Positions 16,585-23,766 of a stretch of DNA of 34,587 nt are shown here, piece after piece; position 1 is the stretch's first letter, and each line of letters opens with the position of its first letter. The position numbers were made by a program, and so were the translations under genes. The notes beneath the pieces were generated by a model. It saw nothing but the letters and a program-made list of their open reading frames with translations. It did no database searches and had not been told where the DNA came from. Source of the DNA: DASQFY01 sp036397815 (lineage in GTDB: Bacteria > Chloroflexota > Limnocylindria > QHBO01); the NCBI GenBank assembly GCA_036397815.1, contig DASWIE010000061.1, positions 1 through 34,587 on the forward strand. Direction: 5' to 3'.

Positions 16585-16787
16585 GCAATATCGGGCTGGG
16601 AATGATCCGGGCGTACCAGTGGCTCTTCAGCTGGATGCCGCCCAGCTGCCGCTACACGCCGAGCTGCTCCCAGTACACCTACCAGGCGATCGAGCGCTAC
16701 GGCCTGTTGCGCGGCTCGTGGATGGGCGCCAAGCGGATTGGCCGATGTCACCCACTCCATCCCGGCGGCTACGACCCGGTGCGATGA
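16581..16787 (+). CDS. yidD: Membrane protein insertion efficiency factor YidD
   Basis: 68 aa, a normal length for the family. The diagnostic core is present: LGMIRAYQWLFSWMPPSCRYTPSCSQYTYQAI, with both conserved cysteines of the RYTPSCSQY motif, and GRCHPLHPGGYDPV at the C-terminus. It is thought to sit at the inner membrane face through an amphipathic helix and to assist YidC-dependent insertion. It overlaps rnpA by 4 nt and is followed 19 nt later by yidC, the conserved order. Confidence 0.95.
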   Translation: MSNIGLGMIRAYQWLFSWMPPSCRYTPSCSQYTYQAIERYGLLRGSWMGAKRIGRCHPLHPGGYDPVR

Positions 16788-16806
16788 GCGAAGGAAGGCC
16801 CTGACC

Positions 16807-17964
16807 TTGCCACTCATCTCCGGCGCCGGCTTCCTCGGGATCGAGCACTTCACGCCGCCGTGGGACGTCTTCTATCTCCCCCTCTTCAACCTGCTGATCG
16901 CGCTCTACCACGTGGTGTTCAGCGACTTCGCGCTGGCGATCATCGTCTTCACCGTGGTCGTCCGCACCCTGCTGGCCCCGCTCTTCGTGCGACAGATCCG
17001 GTCGCAGAAGGAGATGCAGCGGATGCAGCCGCTCGTCCGCGAGGTGCAGCGCAAGCACAAGGGGAACCGCCAGAAGATCGCGGAAGAGACGATGGCCCTC
17101 TACCGCGAGCACGGCGTCAACCAGTTCGGCGGCTGCCTGCCGGTGCTCGTCCAGCTGCCGCTCCTGTTCGCGCTCTACCAGGCGCTCATCCGCGCCTCGA
17201 ACGTGGTGACCCTCACCGCCGAGCAGGTCGCGTCAGACGCGTTCGCGCAGCTCAGGCAGGCGCTGCCGGGCATCAGCGACGTTGCCGGGCAGGCGACCAA
17301 GTTCAACGCGCCGATCGACGGGCCGTGCAACCTCCCGCAGTTCAGCGATGGTTCGCTCGGACATCTGCACCAATTCCTGCCCCTCAACTGCCAGCTCATC
17401 GACCCGATCAAGCTCGAGAGCGCTATCAACACCCACGTCAGCTGGCTCTTCAACCTGGACCTGGCCGACATCGACCGCGTCTTCTCGCTCGCGCTCGGCG
17501 GGAACGACGGGTTCCACCTGTCGGCCCTGGCCCTGGCCGCCGCGATCCTGCAGTTCGTGCAGGTCAAGATGACGACCCCCAAGCCGAACCCCGACGATCC
17601 GACCGCCGCGACCAGCCAGATGATGATCTACCTCTTCCCCCTCCTCACCATCTTCTGGGGCGGTCTCTTCCCGAGCGGTCTGATCCTGTACTGGATCGTG
17701 TACACCGCCTACCTGGTCATCCAGCAGTTCCTGATCATGGGCTGGGGGAACCTCTTCCCGGTCTTCGGGTGGCACCCAGGATTCGCGCCGCCCGTCGAGA
17801 CCTCCCTGCTCGGCACGCCAACGAAGCGCGGGCCCGAGCCGGAGGGCGGCACGCCCCGGGCCGGAGGAAGCCAGCCATCCACACCGCGCCCCGGTGGCGC
17901 CGGGGGCGCAAACCGCCCACGGCCGCGCCGGGCCGGACAGAAGCGACGAGGCAGAAGGCGATGA
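16807..17964 (+). CDS. yidC: Membrane protein insertase YidC/Oxa1
   Basis: 385 aa with a TTG start at 16807, chosen because AGGAAGG (16792-16798) sits 8 nt upstream and the first residues lead directly into the first membrane segment. The frame is open to an ATG at 16738, inside yidD, which is less likely. The first helix carries the groove arginine (R53, in VVVRTLLAP), followed by the cytoplasmic coiled hairpin QKEMQRMQPLVREVQRKHKGNRQKIAEE and GGCLPVLVQLPLLFALYQAL. An outer loop of about 110 residues separates the next helices. The C-terminal tail is rich in Pro, Gly and Arg, ending in a basic cluster as in ribosome-binding YidC tails. The stop overlaps the jag ATG. Confidence 0.95.
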   Translation: MPLISGAGFLGIEHFTPPWDVFYLPLFNLLIALYHVVFSDFALAIIVFTVVVRTLLAPLFVRQIRSQKEMQRMQPLVREVQRKHKGNRQKIAEETMALYREHGVNQFGGCLPVLVQLPLLFALYQALIRASNVVTLTAEQVASDAFAQLRQALPGISDVAGQATKFNAPIDGPCNLPQFSDGSLGHLHQFLPLNCQLIDPIKLESAINTHVSWLFNLDLADIDRVFSLALGGNDGFHLSALALAAAILQFVQVKMTTPKPNPDDPTAATSQMMIYLFPLLTIFWGGLFPSGLILYWIVYTAYLVIQQFLIMGWGNLFPVFGWHPGFAPPVETSLLGTPTKRGPEPEGGTPRAGGSQPSTPRPGGAGGANRPRPRRAGQKRRGRRR

Positions 17965-18968
17965 CATTCCGTGAGTTCAGTGGCAAGAACGTCGAAGAGG
18001 CGATCCGTACCGCAATGAAGGAGTTCGGGGCGGAGCTCTCCGACCTCGATATCGAGATCCTCTCCCAGGGGAGCCGCGGCCTGCTGGGCGTCGGCGGCGA
18101 GGAGGCCCGTATCCTGGCCGCGCCCAAGTCGCTGGTCGCCGCCGCCGAGACGGTCCGGGTCCCCGAGCCGATGCCGCCCGAGCGCGAGCCGGAGCAAGCC
18201 GCTCCATCCCCCGCCGATGAGGCGGCCAGCCCCGAGCGGAGCGACGCCGACCTTGCCGACGATGCCGCCGCGGACGCCGCCGCCGACCAGGTCGCGGAGC
18301 TGGCGCGCGCCGAGGCGAACCGTCGCGGAATGCGCGGCGGTCGCGGCCGTGGCGGGCCGGGCCGTGACCGGGCCGATCGGCCGTCCCGCGACGGGCGACC
18401 TCGCCGCGAGCCTCGCGAGCCTCGCGAGCCCCGCGCCGACCGGCCCGCCCGCGAGCCCGCGCCCTTCATCCCCGCCAAGCCGCTCGAGGAGCTGACCGAG
18501 GCCGAGCGAGGCGTCCTGGAGGAGGCCAAGTCCGTCCTCGAGGAGCTGCTGCGGCTGATGGGCGTCCCGGGCGCGGTCGAGATCGCGATGGGATCCGAGA
18601 CCTCGAAGCTGAACGTCACTGGCTCGGATCTCGGCGTGCTCATCGGTCGTCGCGGGGAGAAGCTGGCCAGCCTGCAGCACCTCGTCAACCTGATCGTCGC
18701 CAAGCGCGAGGGCCAGTGGAACCGGATCGCGGTCGATGTCGAGAACTACCGTGGCCGCCGCGAGGACCAGCTTCGGGACGTCGCGGACCGCGCAGCCAAG
18801 CGCGTCATCCAGTCGGGGAAGATCATCCAGCTGGAGCCGATGCCGGCGCTCGAGCGGCGGATCGTGCACATGGCCCTGGTCGAGAACCCGAGCGTCCGGA
18901 CCCAGAGCGTGGGCGTGGAGCCGAACCGCCGGATCGTGGTGCTGCCTGCCACAAAGGTGCAGTCCTAG
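17961..18968 (+). CDS. jag: RNA-binding protein Jag/KhpB (SpoIIIJ-associated)
   Basis: 335 aa. The Jag-N domain (1-48) starts MTFREFSGKNVEEAIRTAMKEFG and ends SRGLLGVGGEEARI. A long low-complexity linker (about 60-170) is first acidic, then rich in Arg/Gly/Pro with REP repeats. The KH domain follows (about 190-265) with the GxxG loop GRRG (229-232), then an R3H domain with NRIAVDVENYRGRREDQL and ERRIVHMALVENP (from 298, containing the R-x3-H pattern R299-H303). KhpB proteins form RNA chaperone complexes with KhpA and affect division and cell-wall growth. The ATG overlaps the yidC stop, the usual coupling. The linker is longer than average. Confidence 0.95.
   Translation: MTFREFSGKNVEEAIRTAMKEFGAELSDLDIEILSQGSRGLLGVGGEEARILAAPKSLVAAAETVRVPEPMPPEREPEQAAPSPADEAASPERSDADLADDAAADAAADQVAELARAEANRRGMRGGRGRGGPGRDRADRPSRDGRPRREPREPREPRADRPAREPAPFIPAKPLEELTEAERGVLEEAKSVLEELLRLMGVPGAVEIAMGSETSKLNVTGSDLGVLIGRRGEKLASLQHLVNLIVAKREGQWNRIAVDVENYRGRREDQLRDVADRAAKRVIQSGKIIQLEPMPALERRIVHMALVENPSVRTQSVGVEPNRRIVVLPATKVQS
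18405..18431 (+). repeat. Triple 9-nt tandem repeat in jag linker
   Basis: Three consecutive copies of CGCGAGCCT (the last ends CCC), encoding REP REP REP in the Jag linker. A short in-frame microsatellite that could vary in copy number without shifting the frame. Confidence 0.7.
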
Positions 18969-18985
18969 CCGGAGCCGTCGGCCCC

Positions 18986-19411
18986 ATGCAGGTGGAGGCG
19001 CCGCGGGCGATCGGCCGATGGCGGCCCAACGGTCCGTGGATCGGGTTCCTGGCCGGCCCGGACTCGTATCGCCTGTGCGTCGGTGCGGACGACCGACTGC
19101 TCAGCGAAGAGGCCGATGCGGACGTGCTGCTTTCCCTGGCGATCGCCTACTTCGAAGAGGCGCTGGAGGCCGCCCCGCCCGACCTGGAGGCCACGCATGG
19201 CGACCTGTCGGGGCTCGTCCGGTTCGTGGCTTCCCACGAGAGGGAGTCCGCGCTGCGCGCCTGCCTGGGGGAGGCGATCGACGCGATCGACGACGGGCTG
19301 GCGGGTGATGCCGTGGCGCGCCGGCTGGCCGCATGCCGGCCGATGAAGAACGAGCAGGCCGACCCGGTCGACCTGCTCGTCGCGCGCGCGACGCGGCTGC
19401 TCGATGGCTAG
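18986..19411 (+). CDS. Uncharacterised 141-aa protein downstream of jag
   Basis: I do not recognise this protein. It starts at ATG 18986, 17 nt after the jag stop, with a GGAG about 11 nt upstream. The N-terminal 45 residues look like a small beta domain (RWRPNGPWIGFLAGPDSYRL, with VGADDRLL after it), and the remainder is predicted helical and acidic (LAIAYFEEALEAAPPDLEATHGDLSGLVRFV). No signal peptide, membrane helix or Cys/His cluster is seen. It occupies the slot where many genomes have mnmE or rsmG, but resembles neither. Co-direction and a tight gap suggest it is the last gene of the rpmH operon. It shares a CTAG with the convergent gene, so both stop codons overlap. Confidence 0.65.
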   Translation: MQVEAPRAIGRWRPNGPWIGFLAGPDSYRLCVGADDRLLSEEADADVLLSLAIAYFEEALEAAPPDLEATHGDLSGLVRFVASHERESALRACLGEAIDAIDDGLAGDAVARRLAACRPMKNEQADPVDLLVARATRLLDG

Positions 19412-19977
19412 CTGCGCCGCTCCTCGTCTGACTCGTCGGTTCCGCCCATCGGCTCGGGCGGAGCCATTGGCTGTGCGGGCGGAGCCATTGGCCCTGCGGG
19501 TGGAGTCGCGGGTGCCGGGGGCGGAGGCGGCGGCACCGTCTCGGCCGGTGCGGACGGCGCAGCCGCGGCCGGCGGAGCAGCGCTTCCCGCCATTCCGATC
19601 GTGAACTTGCCGCCTTCAGCCTGGAATGCCTGCCAGCCAGCCCACGCCATGAGGAGCCCGCCGGCGACCGCTATCAGGAACAGGATGTCGTAGATGCCGA
19701 AGTTAATGAACAGGATGCCGAGCGCGCCCAGGAAGGCGAGCGCCATGAGGGCACCGGCGATGCCGCCGGCGATCAACATCAGGCTTCCCTTGGATCCAGG
19801 CAGACGCGTCGAAGGTGAAAGCTGCGGCAGGAAGACGATCGCCAGCATGCCGATGGCGGCGAGGACTGCCAACAGGCCGATCCCACCATACGAGTACCCG
19901 GCGATTGCCCCCACGATCGTCGCGACCGCCCCGTAGACGGCCAGCTTGTCGTTCGAGCTGAGCTTCGAAAAGTCCAT
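19408..19977 (-). CDS. Small polytopic membrane protein with Pro/Ala-rich tail
   Basis: 189 aa, not recognised as a named family. The N-terminus MDFSKLSSNDKLAVYGAV leads into four hydrophobic segments at about 12-32, 34-51, 66-91 and 94-116, rich in Gly and Ala. From about residue 128 the tail is low-complexity Ala/Pro with MAPP repeats and a charged end (TDESDEERRS), probably cytoplasmic and disordered. A GGAGG lies about 11 nt before the ATG. It is downstream of tmRNA on the same strand but 143 nt away, so it probably has its own promoter. The paired hydrophobic hairpins resemble small DUF-type membrane proteins, and no enzymatic motif is visible. Confidence 0.7.
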   Translation of the reverse strand: MDFSKLSSNDKLAVYGAVATIVGAIAGYSYGGIGLLAVLAAIGMLAIVFLPQLSPSTRLPGSKGSLMLIAGGIAGALMALAFLGALGILFINFGIYDILFLIAVAGGLLMAWAGWQAFQAEGGKFTIGMAGSAAPPAAAAPSAPAETVPPPPPPAPATPPAGPMAPPAQPMAPPEPMGGTDESDEERRS

Positions 19978-20120
19978 GAATCCAGCAGCCTCCGTGTTCG
20001 CGGCCGATGGAGCCTATCCGTTGGGCGCGCGCCGCGTGCGAGGCACGGTAGCACAGGGCATAGCACGTTCATAGGTGTCGAGACGACCGCCACGCGCGGC
20101 GCGACCTTCAGGATGAGTGT

Positions 20121-20481
20121 TGGTGGAGATGGGGGAGAATCGAACTCCCCGTCCAGAACCGAGTCCCCGGAAACGTACTACAGGCTTGTCCGGCCTACTG
20201 CTATTTCGCTTGCGGGCCCCCGACCGACGGGGTTCACCGCTTGCTATCCGGCTTGCCTCTCGGCTCTTTGACGCCACTCACCGGAGTCGGCGGCGCCGCA
20301 CCTCCCCTGATGACATCTTCGCCGTCCGGGGAGGGGGGACGGAGTCGATGCTCACTGTCTAAGCAGCGAGAGCGAACTGACGGTTGCCAGTTGCTGGCTT
20401 TGCCCGCGGTTTAACGAGGCCTGCGGGCGACCTCGACCTGCAGTTCCCGGATCCTGAGCCCTGTCGAAACCTGACATCCCC
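20121..20481 (-). ncRNA. ssrA: Transfer-messenger RNA (tmRNA)
   Basis: 361 nt on the minus strand. The ends form a tRNA-like acceptor stem: 5' GGGGATG pairs with 3' CATCTCC (one G-U), followed by discriminator A and an encoded CCA (20121-20123). The T-arm GGGGAGTTCGATTCTCCCC lies at 20131-20149, and the 5' GGTTTCGAC is usual for the D-domain. The internal tag reading frame ends in ALAA and TAG. tmRNA with SmpB releases stalled ribosomes and marks the nascent chain for proteolysis. It is a one-piece, not permuted, tmRNA. smpB lies about 2.6 kb upstream on the same strand, beyond a TetR/ABC cassette. Confidence 0.95.
20359..20403 (-). other. tmRNA tag reading frame (AKPATGNRQFALAA)
   Basis: Fourteen codons followed by TAG, from the presumed GCA resume codon at 20403. 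The frame is fixed by the terminal Ala-Leu-Ala-Ala, the degradation signal recognised by ClpXP-type proteases. The resume codon follows TTAAACCGCGG. The exact first residue is inferred. Confidence 0.85.
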
Positions 20482-20501
20482 ACGATCCGAATGACCGATG
20501 C

Positions 20502-20530
20502 ATCATATCACGCCGCTGTCCTGAAGTGAA
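20502..20530 (-). promoter_or_regulatory. ssrA promoter
   Basis: On the minus strand TTCACT (20525-20530), 17 nt, then TATGAT (20502-20507). The predicted start near 20495 gives a pre-tmRNA with a 5' leader of about 14 nt for RNase P to remove. Confidence 0.65.
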
Positions 20531-20563
20531 CACCCGTTCTGTTCCGCATCGGCCGAGCCCCAT

Positions 20564-21172
20564 TCAGCCCCGAATGTCGCCGGTCAGGTAGCGCTGGATG
20601 GTAGGACCGATGGCTCGCGCGACCGCGTCCGGTGACGCGGATGCCAGCGGCTCGACGCCGATGACGTAGCGGGCGATCGCCAGGCCCACGATCTGCGAAC
20701 CGGTCAGCGTTGCGCGCAGGCGGGCGTCCGGGAGCTTGCTGGCACGGGTGAGCGCCAGGATCGGCCCTTCCGCGAGGACCTGTCGCAGCATGCCGGCCGC
20801 CACGGGATCGGTCGTGGCCGAGCGGATGATCCCCAGGAAGAGCGACCTGGTGGCCGGCCGCTCCCAGAGCTCGAGCGCCATGCGCACGAAGCGCTCGCCC
20901 ATCGTGTCCGGCGGCCCGGCCAGCACGCGGGAGACCGCCTCGTTGACATCGATCGGGAGCTCCATGGCGGCCACGAACAGCGCCTGCTTCGAGCCGAAGT
21001 AGTGGTGCACCAGGGCGGGGTCCACGCCGGCGCGCGACGCCACCGCGCGGATGGTGGTGGTCTCGAACCCCTGCTCGCCGAAGGCGGCACGCGCGGCGGC
21101 CAGGATCTCGCCGCGGGTGTCGGCCGTGCCGGCACGGCGGCCGGTTCGCCCTCGGCGCTCCCCGGGGCTCAC
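20564..21172 (-). CDS. TetR-family transcriptional regulator of the adjacent ABC exporter
   Basis: 202 aa, starting at a GTG (21172) that overlaps the permease stop (GTGA). Residues about 20-66 are the TetR helix-turn-helix: TRGEILAAARAAFGEQGFETTTIRAVA, then AGVDPALVHHYFGSKQALF, which is near the family consensus. The C-terminal ligand domain includes GERFVRMALELWERPATRSLFLGIIRSA and IVGLAIARYVIGVEPLA, as in the TetR_C_7/PsrA-like group. As third gene of the ATPase-permease-TetR unit it would repress its own operon. A 6-2-6 palindrome at the operon's transcription start is a candidate operator. The ligand is unknown. Confidence 0.9.
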   Translation of the reverse strand: MSPGERRGRTGRRAGTADTRGEILAAARAAFGEQGFETTTIRAVASRAGVDPALVHHYFGSKQALFVAAMELPIDVNEAVSRVLAGPPDTMGERFVRMALELWERPATRSLFLGIIRSATTDPVAAGMLRQVLAEGPILALTRASKLPDARLRATLTGSQIVGLAIARYVIGVEPLASASPDAVARAIGPTIQRYLTGDIRG

Positions 21173-22317
21173 GCGACGTCGCGGCGGATGGTGAACGAGG
21201 CGATGGTGGCGAAGAAGACGGCGACCCCTGCCAGCACCAGCAGGTCGAGCTGCAGCTCCGGCACGCCCAGGTCCGCCCCGCGCACGAAGACCTGGCGCAG
21301 GCCGTCGACCGCGTAGTTGAGCGGCATGAGCTTCACGAGCGGCTGAATGATTTCCGGCAGGCTGCTCACCGGGAAGAGCACGCCGGAGAGCAGGAACTGC
21401 GGCACCAGCACGAGGGGAATGAACTGGATGATCTGCAGCTCGGTGCGCGCGAAGGTGGACAGGAAGATCCCCAGGCTGACGGCGCCCAGCGCCAGGACGA
21501 CGACAACCGCGAAGGCCAGGAGCGGGCTGCCGGCGGTCACCACTCCGAGTCCCAGCGAGAACGCGGACATCGGTCCCAGCGCCGGGACGTCCACCTCGCC
21601 GAGGACCCAGGTCATGAGAATCGCGACCTGCAGGATGGCGAAGAGCACGAAGCCCAGGGTGTAGCCGATCACCACCTCGCCGCGCGTCACCGGCGTGGCC
21701 ATCAGCCGCTCAAGTGTCCCGCCGGTGCGCTCGCGCAGGAAGCTCACCCCGGTCAGCAGGTAGACGAAGAAGTAGGTGAAGAAGCCGACGATGGCCGGCG
21801 CGAAGTTGGTCATCGGGTCGTCGCTGGGCGTGCCGTACACCGTTTCGTGCTCGACCGTCGGCAGATGCATGCCCGCCGCATCGGCGATCGATGCCACGAG
21901 TGCCTTCTGCAGGGCCGCGATCTGGTTCGCCTCGCCGGAAAGGTCGAGGCCGTTGGTGATTAGCGTGACGGTCGGCGGCGAGCCCGGCGTGGCCAGGTCC
22001 TCTGGCAGCAGGATCGCGATCGAGGCGCCGCCGTCACGGACCGCGGCCTCGGCGGCCGCTTTGTCGCTCACCTCTGACAGCGAGCCATCCTCCTCCTCGA
22101 GCGCATTCCCCAGCGCCTCCGCGATCACATCGCCCGGCACGCCGGCCTCGTTGACCAGCACCGCGTCGACGGTCGGCGTCACCCCCTCGCGCAGGATGAA
22201 GGTCAGCAGCCCGATGACCAGGATCGGCGCGATGAACAGGAGCGCGAGCGATGGTCGGTCACGGCGAATCTCCTGCACCACGCGCCGGAAGAGCGCACCC
22301 AGGCGTCGGAGGCTCAT
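21169..22317 (-). CDS. ABC-2 type transporter permease
   Basis: 382 aa. A cytoplasmic N-terminus of about 22 residues precedes the first helix (about 23-43). A large external domain follows (about 45-165), rich in Asp, Glu and Ala, as in the YhhJ/YbhR exporter type. Then come five closely packed helices with the family motif region FLRERTGGTLERLMATPVTRGEVVIGY, ending in a basic C-terminus. The ATG overlaps the ATPase stop (ATGA), and its own stop overlaps the TetR GTG, so all three are translationally coupled. The pair would form a homodimeric exporter for drugs, lipids or another hydrophobic substrate, which sequence alone does not identify. Confidence 0.92.
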   Translation of the reverse strand: MSLRRLGALFRRVVQEIRRDRPSLALLFIAPILVIGLLTFILREGVTPTVDAVLVNEAGVPGDVIAEALGNALEEEDGSLSEVSDKAAAEAAVRDGGASIAILLPEDLATPGSPPTVTLITNGLDLSGEANQIAALQKALVASIADAAGMHLPTVEHETVYGTPSDDPMTNFAPAIVGFFTYFFVYLLTGVSFLRERTGGTLERLMATPVTRGEVVIGYTLGFVLFAILQVAILMTWVLGEVDVPALGPMSAFSLGLGVVTAGSPLLAFAVVVVLALGAVSLGIFLSTFARTELQIIQFIPLVLVPQFLLSGVLFPVSSLPEIIQPLVKLMPLNYAVDGLRQVFVRGADLGVPELQLDLLVLAGVAVFFATIASFTIRRDVA

Positions 22318-23048
22318 CGGGTCACGTCAGCTTCGCCGCCCAGCTTGAGGAACGCCTGCTCGAGGTCCTCGGTGCCGGCCTGGGCGCGGACCTCGGCGCC
22401 GGAGCCGCGGGCGATGACGCGGCCGGAGCGGATGAACATCAGCTCGTCGCAGCGGTCCGCCTCGTCCATCACGTGGCTGGAGACCAGGATCGTGGTGCCC
22501 GCCTCGGCCAGCGCGCGGAAGTAGCCCCAGAACTGGACCCGCAGCAGCGGGTCGATGCCCACCGTCGGCTCGTCGAGGAACAGCGCCGGTGGCCGATGGG
22601 TCAGCGCGCAGGCCAGCGACAGCCGCCGCCGCTGCCCGCCCGACAGTGTGCCGGTCACCGAACCGGCACGGTCGGCCAGCTCCACCACCTCGAGCGCCTC
22701 GCGCACGGCATCGGTTCCGCGAACCCCGTAGGCCGCGGCGAAGAACCGGGCGTTCTCCATCACGGTGAGGGCGGGATAGATGCCGTCGGATTGGGTCATG
22801 TACCCGATCCGCGCCAGGTTGGCGCGCGACGGCATGCGCGCGCCCAGCACCTCGGCATGCCCCGCCGTCGGCCGAGCCAGGCCGGTCAGCAGGCGGATGA
22901 GCGTCGTCTTGCCGGACCCGTTCGGGCCGAGCAGGCCATAGATCCGCCCCGGGGCGAGATCGAAGGTGACGTGGTCGACCGCCTGGATCGGTCCGAAGCG
23001 CTTGGCGAGCCCGACCGCGCGGATGGCGGGTGCCGCGGAACTCATCAC
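22314..23048 (-). CDS. ABC transporter ATP-binding protein (drug/lipid exporter type)
   Basis: 244 aa with all ABC motifs: Walker A GPNGSGKTT (about 40-48), Q-loop MTQSDGIYPALTVMENARFF, signature LSGGQRRRLSLA, Walker B LFLDEPTVGID, and the H-loop histidine in ILVSSHVMDEADRCD. It matches the CcmA/DrrA/YbhF group that powers ABC-2 permeases. The start is GTG 23048 or the next codon ATG 23045. Both lie within 4 nt of the transcription start predicted from the promoter, so the message looks leaderless. The stop overlaps the permease start. Confidence 0.95.
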   Translation of the reverse strand: MMSSAAPAIRAVGLAKRFGPIQAVDHVTFDLAPGRIYGLLGPNGSGKTTLIRLLTGLARPTAGHAEVLGARMPSRANLARIGYMTQSDGIYPALTVMENARFFAAAYGVRGTDAVREALEVVELADRAGSVTGTLSGGQRRRLSLACALTHRPPALFLDEPTVGIDPLLRVQFWGYFRALAEAGTTILVSSHVMDEADRCDELMFIRSGRVIARGSGAEVRAQAGTEDLEQAFLKLGGEADVTR

Positions 23049-23055
23049 CTGATGA
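23042..23055. promoter_or_regulatory. Candidate TetR operator at the exporter operon start
   Basis: TCATCA-CC-TGATGA, a perfect 6-2-6 dyad covering the predicted +1 and the start codons, 1 nt from the -10. Placement fits autorepression by the TetR gene of the same operon. A looser TTGA-N9-TCAA dyad overlaps the -35 (23068-23084). Confidence 0.5.
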
Positions 23056-23084
23056 ATTCTACGGGCGTTGAATTATGGCGTCAA
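23056..23084 (-). promoter_or_regulatory. Promoter of ABC/TetR operon
   Basis: Minus-strand TTGACG (23079-23084), 17-nt spacer, TAGAAT (23056-23061): 5/6 and 5/6 matches with ideal spacing. The -10 ends 7 nt before GTG 23048, so transcription would begin at the start codon. Confidence 0.75.
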
Positions 23085-23099
23085 GCCCGGAGAGAAGCG

Positions 23100-23558
23100 C
23101 TAGAGCCGGATGCGGGCCTTCGTCTCCCGCTCCAGCTCTCGGCGGGCGTCTCGTTCGGCAATGGCGCGCCGCTTGTCGTAGGCCTTCTTGCCGCGCGCGA
23201 CGCCGATCTCCAGCTTGGCGAGCCCGTCATGGATGTAGAGGCGCAGGGGCACAAGGGTGAAGCCTTTGGCCTGCGTGCGGCCGATCAGCTCGGCGATCTG
23301 GTCCCGATGCAGCAGCAGCTTCCGCGTGCGCGTCGGCTCGTGGTTGTTTCGGTTGCCCTGCTCGTATGGCGCGATGTGCGCACCTATCAGCCACGCCTCC
23401 CCGCGCTCGATGCGTGCGTATGCCTCGGCCAGGTTGGCTCGCCCGGCGCGGATCGACTTGATCTCCGTGCCGGTCAGCACCAGGCCCGCCTCGATCGTCT
23501 CGTCGATGGCGTAGTCGTGGCGCGCGCGCCGGTTGACCGCGACGGTCTTGTCGGGCAT
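23100..23558 (-). CDS. smpB: SsrA-binding protein SmpB
   Basis: 152 aa, normal length. It shows the OB-fold core motifs of the family: NRRARHDYAIDETIEAGLVLTGTEIKSIR at the N-terminus, ANLAEAYARIERGEAWLIGAHIAPYEQGN, RTRKLLLHRDQI, GFTLVPLRLYI, and the basic tail GVARGKKAYDKRRAIAERDARRE that becomes helical in the mRNA channel. SmpB binds the tRNA-like part of tmRNA and is essential for trans-translation. The start ATG 23558 has GAAGG about 11 nt upstream. It lies upstream of, and co-directional with, the exporter operon and ssrA. Its 5' region contains an unusual structured leader with a short ORF. Confidence 0.97.
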   Translation of the reverse strand: MPDKTVAVNRRARHDYAIDETIEAGLVLTGTEIKSIRAGRANLAEAYARIERGEAWLIGAHIAPYEQGNRNNHEPTRTRKLLLHRDQIAELIGRTQAKGFTLVPLRLYIHDGLAKLEIGVARGKKAYDKRRAIAERDARRELERETKARIRL

Positions 23559-23617
23559 CGGTCATCAAGCCTTCGTTGGAATCCTAGGCCGCGAATGGCT
23601 CTGGCGGACAATGGAAA

Positions 23618-23640
23618 GAGCCGGCCGTATCGGCCGGCTC
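23618..23640 (-). terminator. Terminator-like hairpin between ctpA and smpB
   Basis: GAGCCGGCCG-TAT-CGGCCGGCTC on the plus strand: a perfect 10-bp stem with a 3-nt loop. On the minus strand the stem is followed by TTTCCATTG, a short U-rich tail, so it works best as a minus-strand terminator. It lies 60 nt before the smpB ATG and inside the smpB leader. Confidence 0.7.
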
Positions 23641-23666
23641 CTCCGTCGCTACCACGCGAAGAGGTG

Positions 23667-23708
23667 TTAGCGCACCGCCTCGGTGGTGGCGTGACAGGGA
23701 ATACTCAC
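23667..23708 (-). CDS. Putative 13-aa leader peptide upstream of smpB
   Basis: GTG at 23708 begins MSIPCHATTEAVR and ends at TAA (23667-23669). The ribosome binding site AAAGGAGGTG (23716-23725) is one of the strongest in the window and is 9 nt from the GTG. An overlapping alternative frame from GTG 23715 would give 43 aa, ending at 23584, but its Shine-Dalgarno spacing is only 4 nt. I do not recognise the peptide. It lies between a promoter and a terminator-like stem, the layout of a translation-sensing attenuator. Existence as a translated ORF is an inference from the site alone. Confidence 0.4.
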   Translation of the reverse strand: MSIPCHATTEAVR

Positions 23709-23719
23709 TGCACACCACC
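23682..23719 (-). promoter_or_regulatory. Hairpin sequestering the leader-peptide ribosome binding site
   Basis: On the minus strand GGTGGTG (23713-23719) pairs perfectly with CACCACC (23682-23688), and inside it GTGA (23705-23708, containing the start codon) pairs with TCAC (23691-23694). Just downstream, CACCTC (23661-23666) could instead pair with GAGGTG of the same Shine-Dalgarno, giving two mutually exclusive folds. Confidence 0.45.
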
Positions 23720-23736
23720 TCCTTTCGTTACCACCG

Positions 23737-23766
23737 ATGCTACCAGCCCGATGGCGCCCAGCGCAA
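23737..23766 (-). promoter_or_regulatory. Promoter of the smpB leader transcript
   Basis: Minus-strand TTGCGC (23761-23766), 18 nt, TAGCAT (23737-23742), directly after the ctpA stop. The predicted start near 23730 puts the strong Shine-Dalgarno at the very 5' end of the transcript. Confidence 0.5.

Noticed and set aside
16738..16806. ATG 16738 as the yidC start
   Set aside because: Lies within yidD, adds a charged non-hydrophobic stretch, and lacks a ribosome binding site; TTG 16807 has AGGAAGG at 8 nt.
18716..18985. N-terminal part of the 231-codon frame ending at 19411
   Set aside because: Overlaps the jag KH/R3H region in another frame; the gene is placed from ATG 18986.
23584..23715. 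43-aa alternative leader ORF from GTG 23715
   Set aside because: Shine-Dalgarno spacing is only 4 nt and it reads through the terminator-like stem; the 13-codon ORF has optimal spacing.
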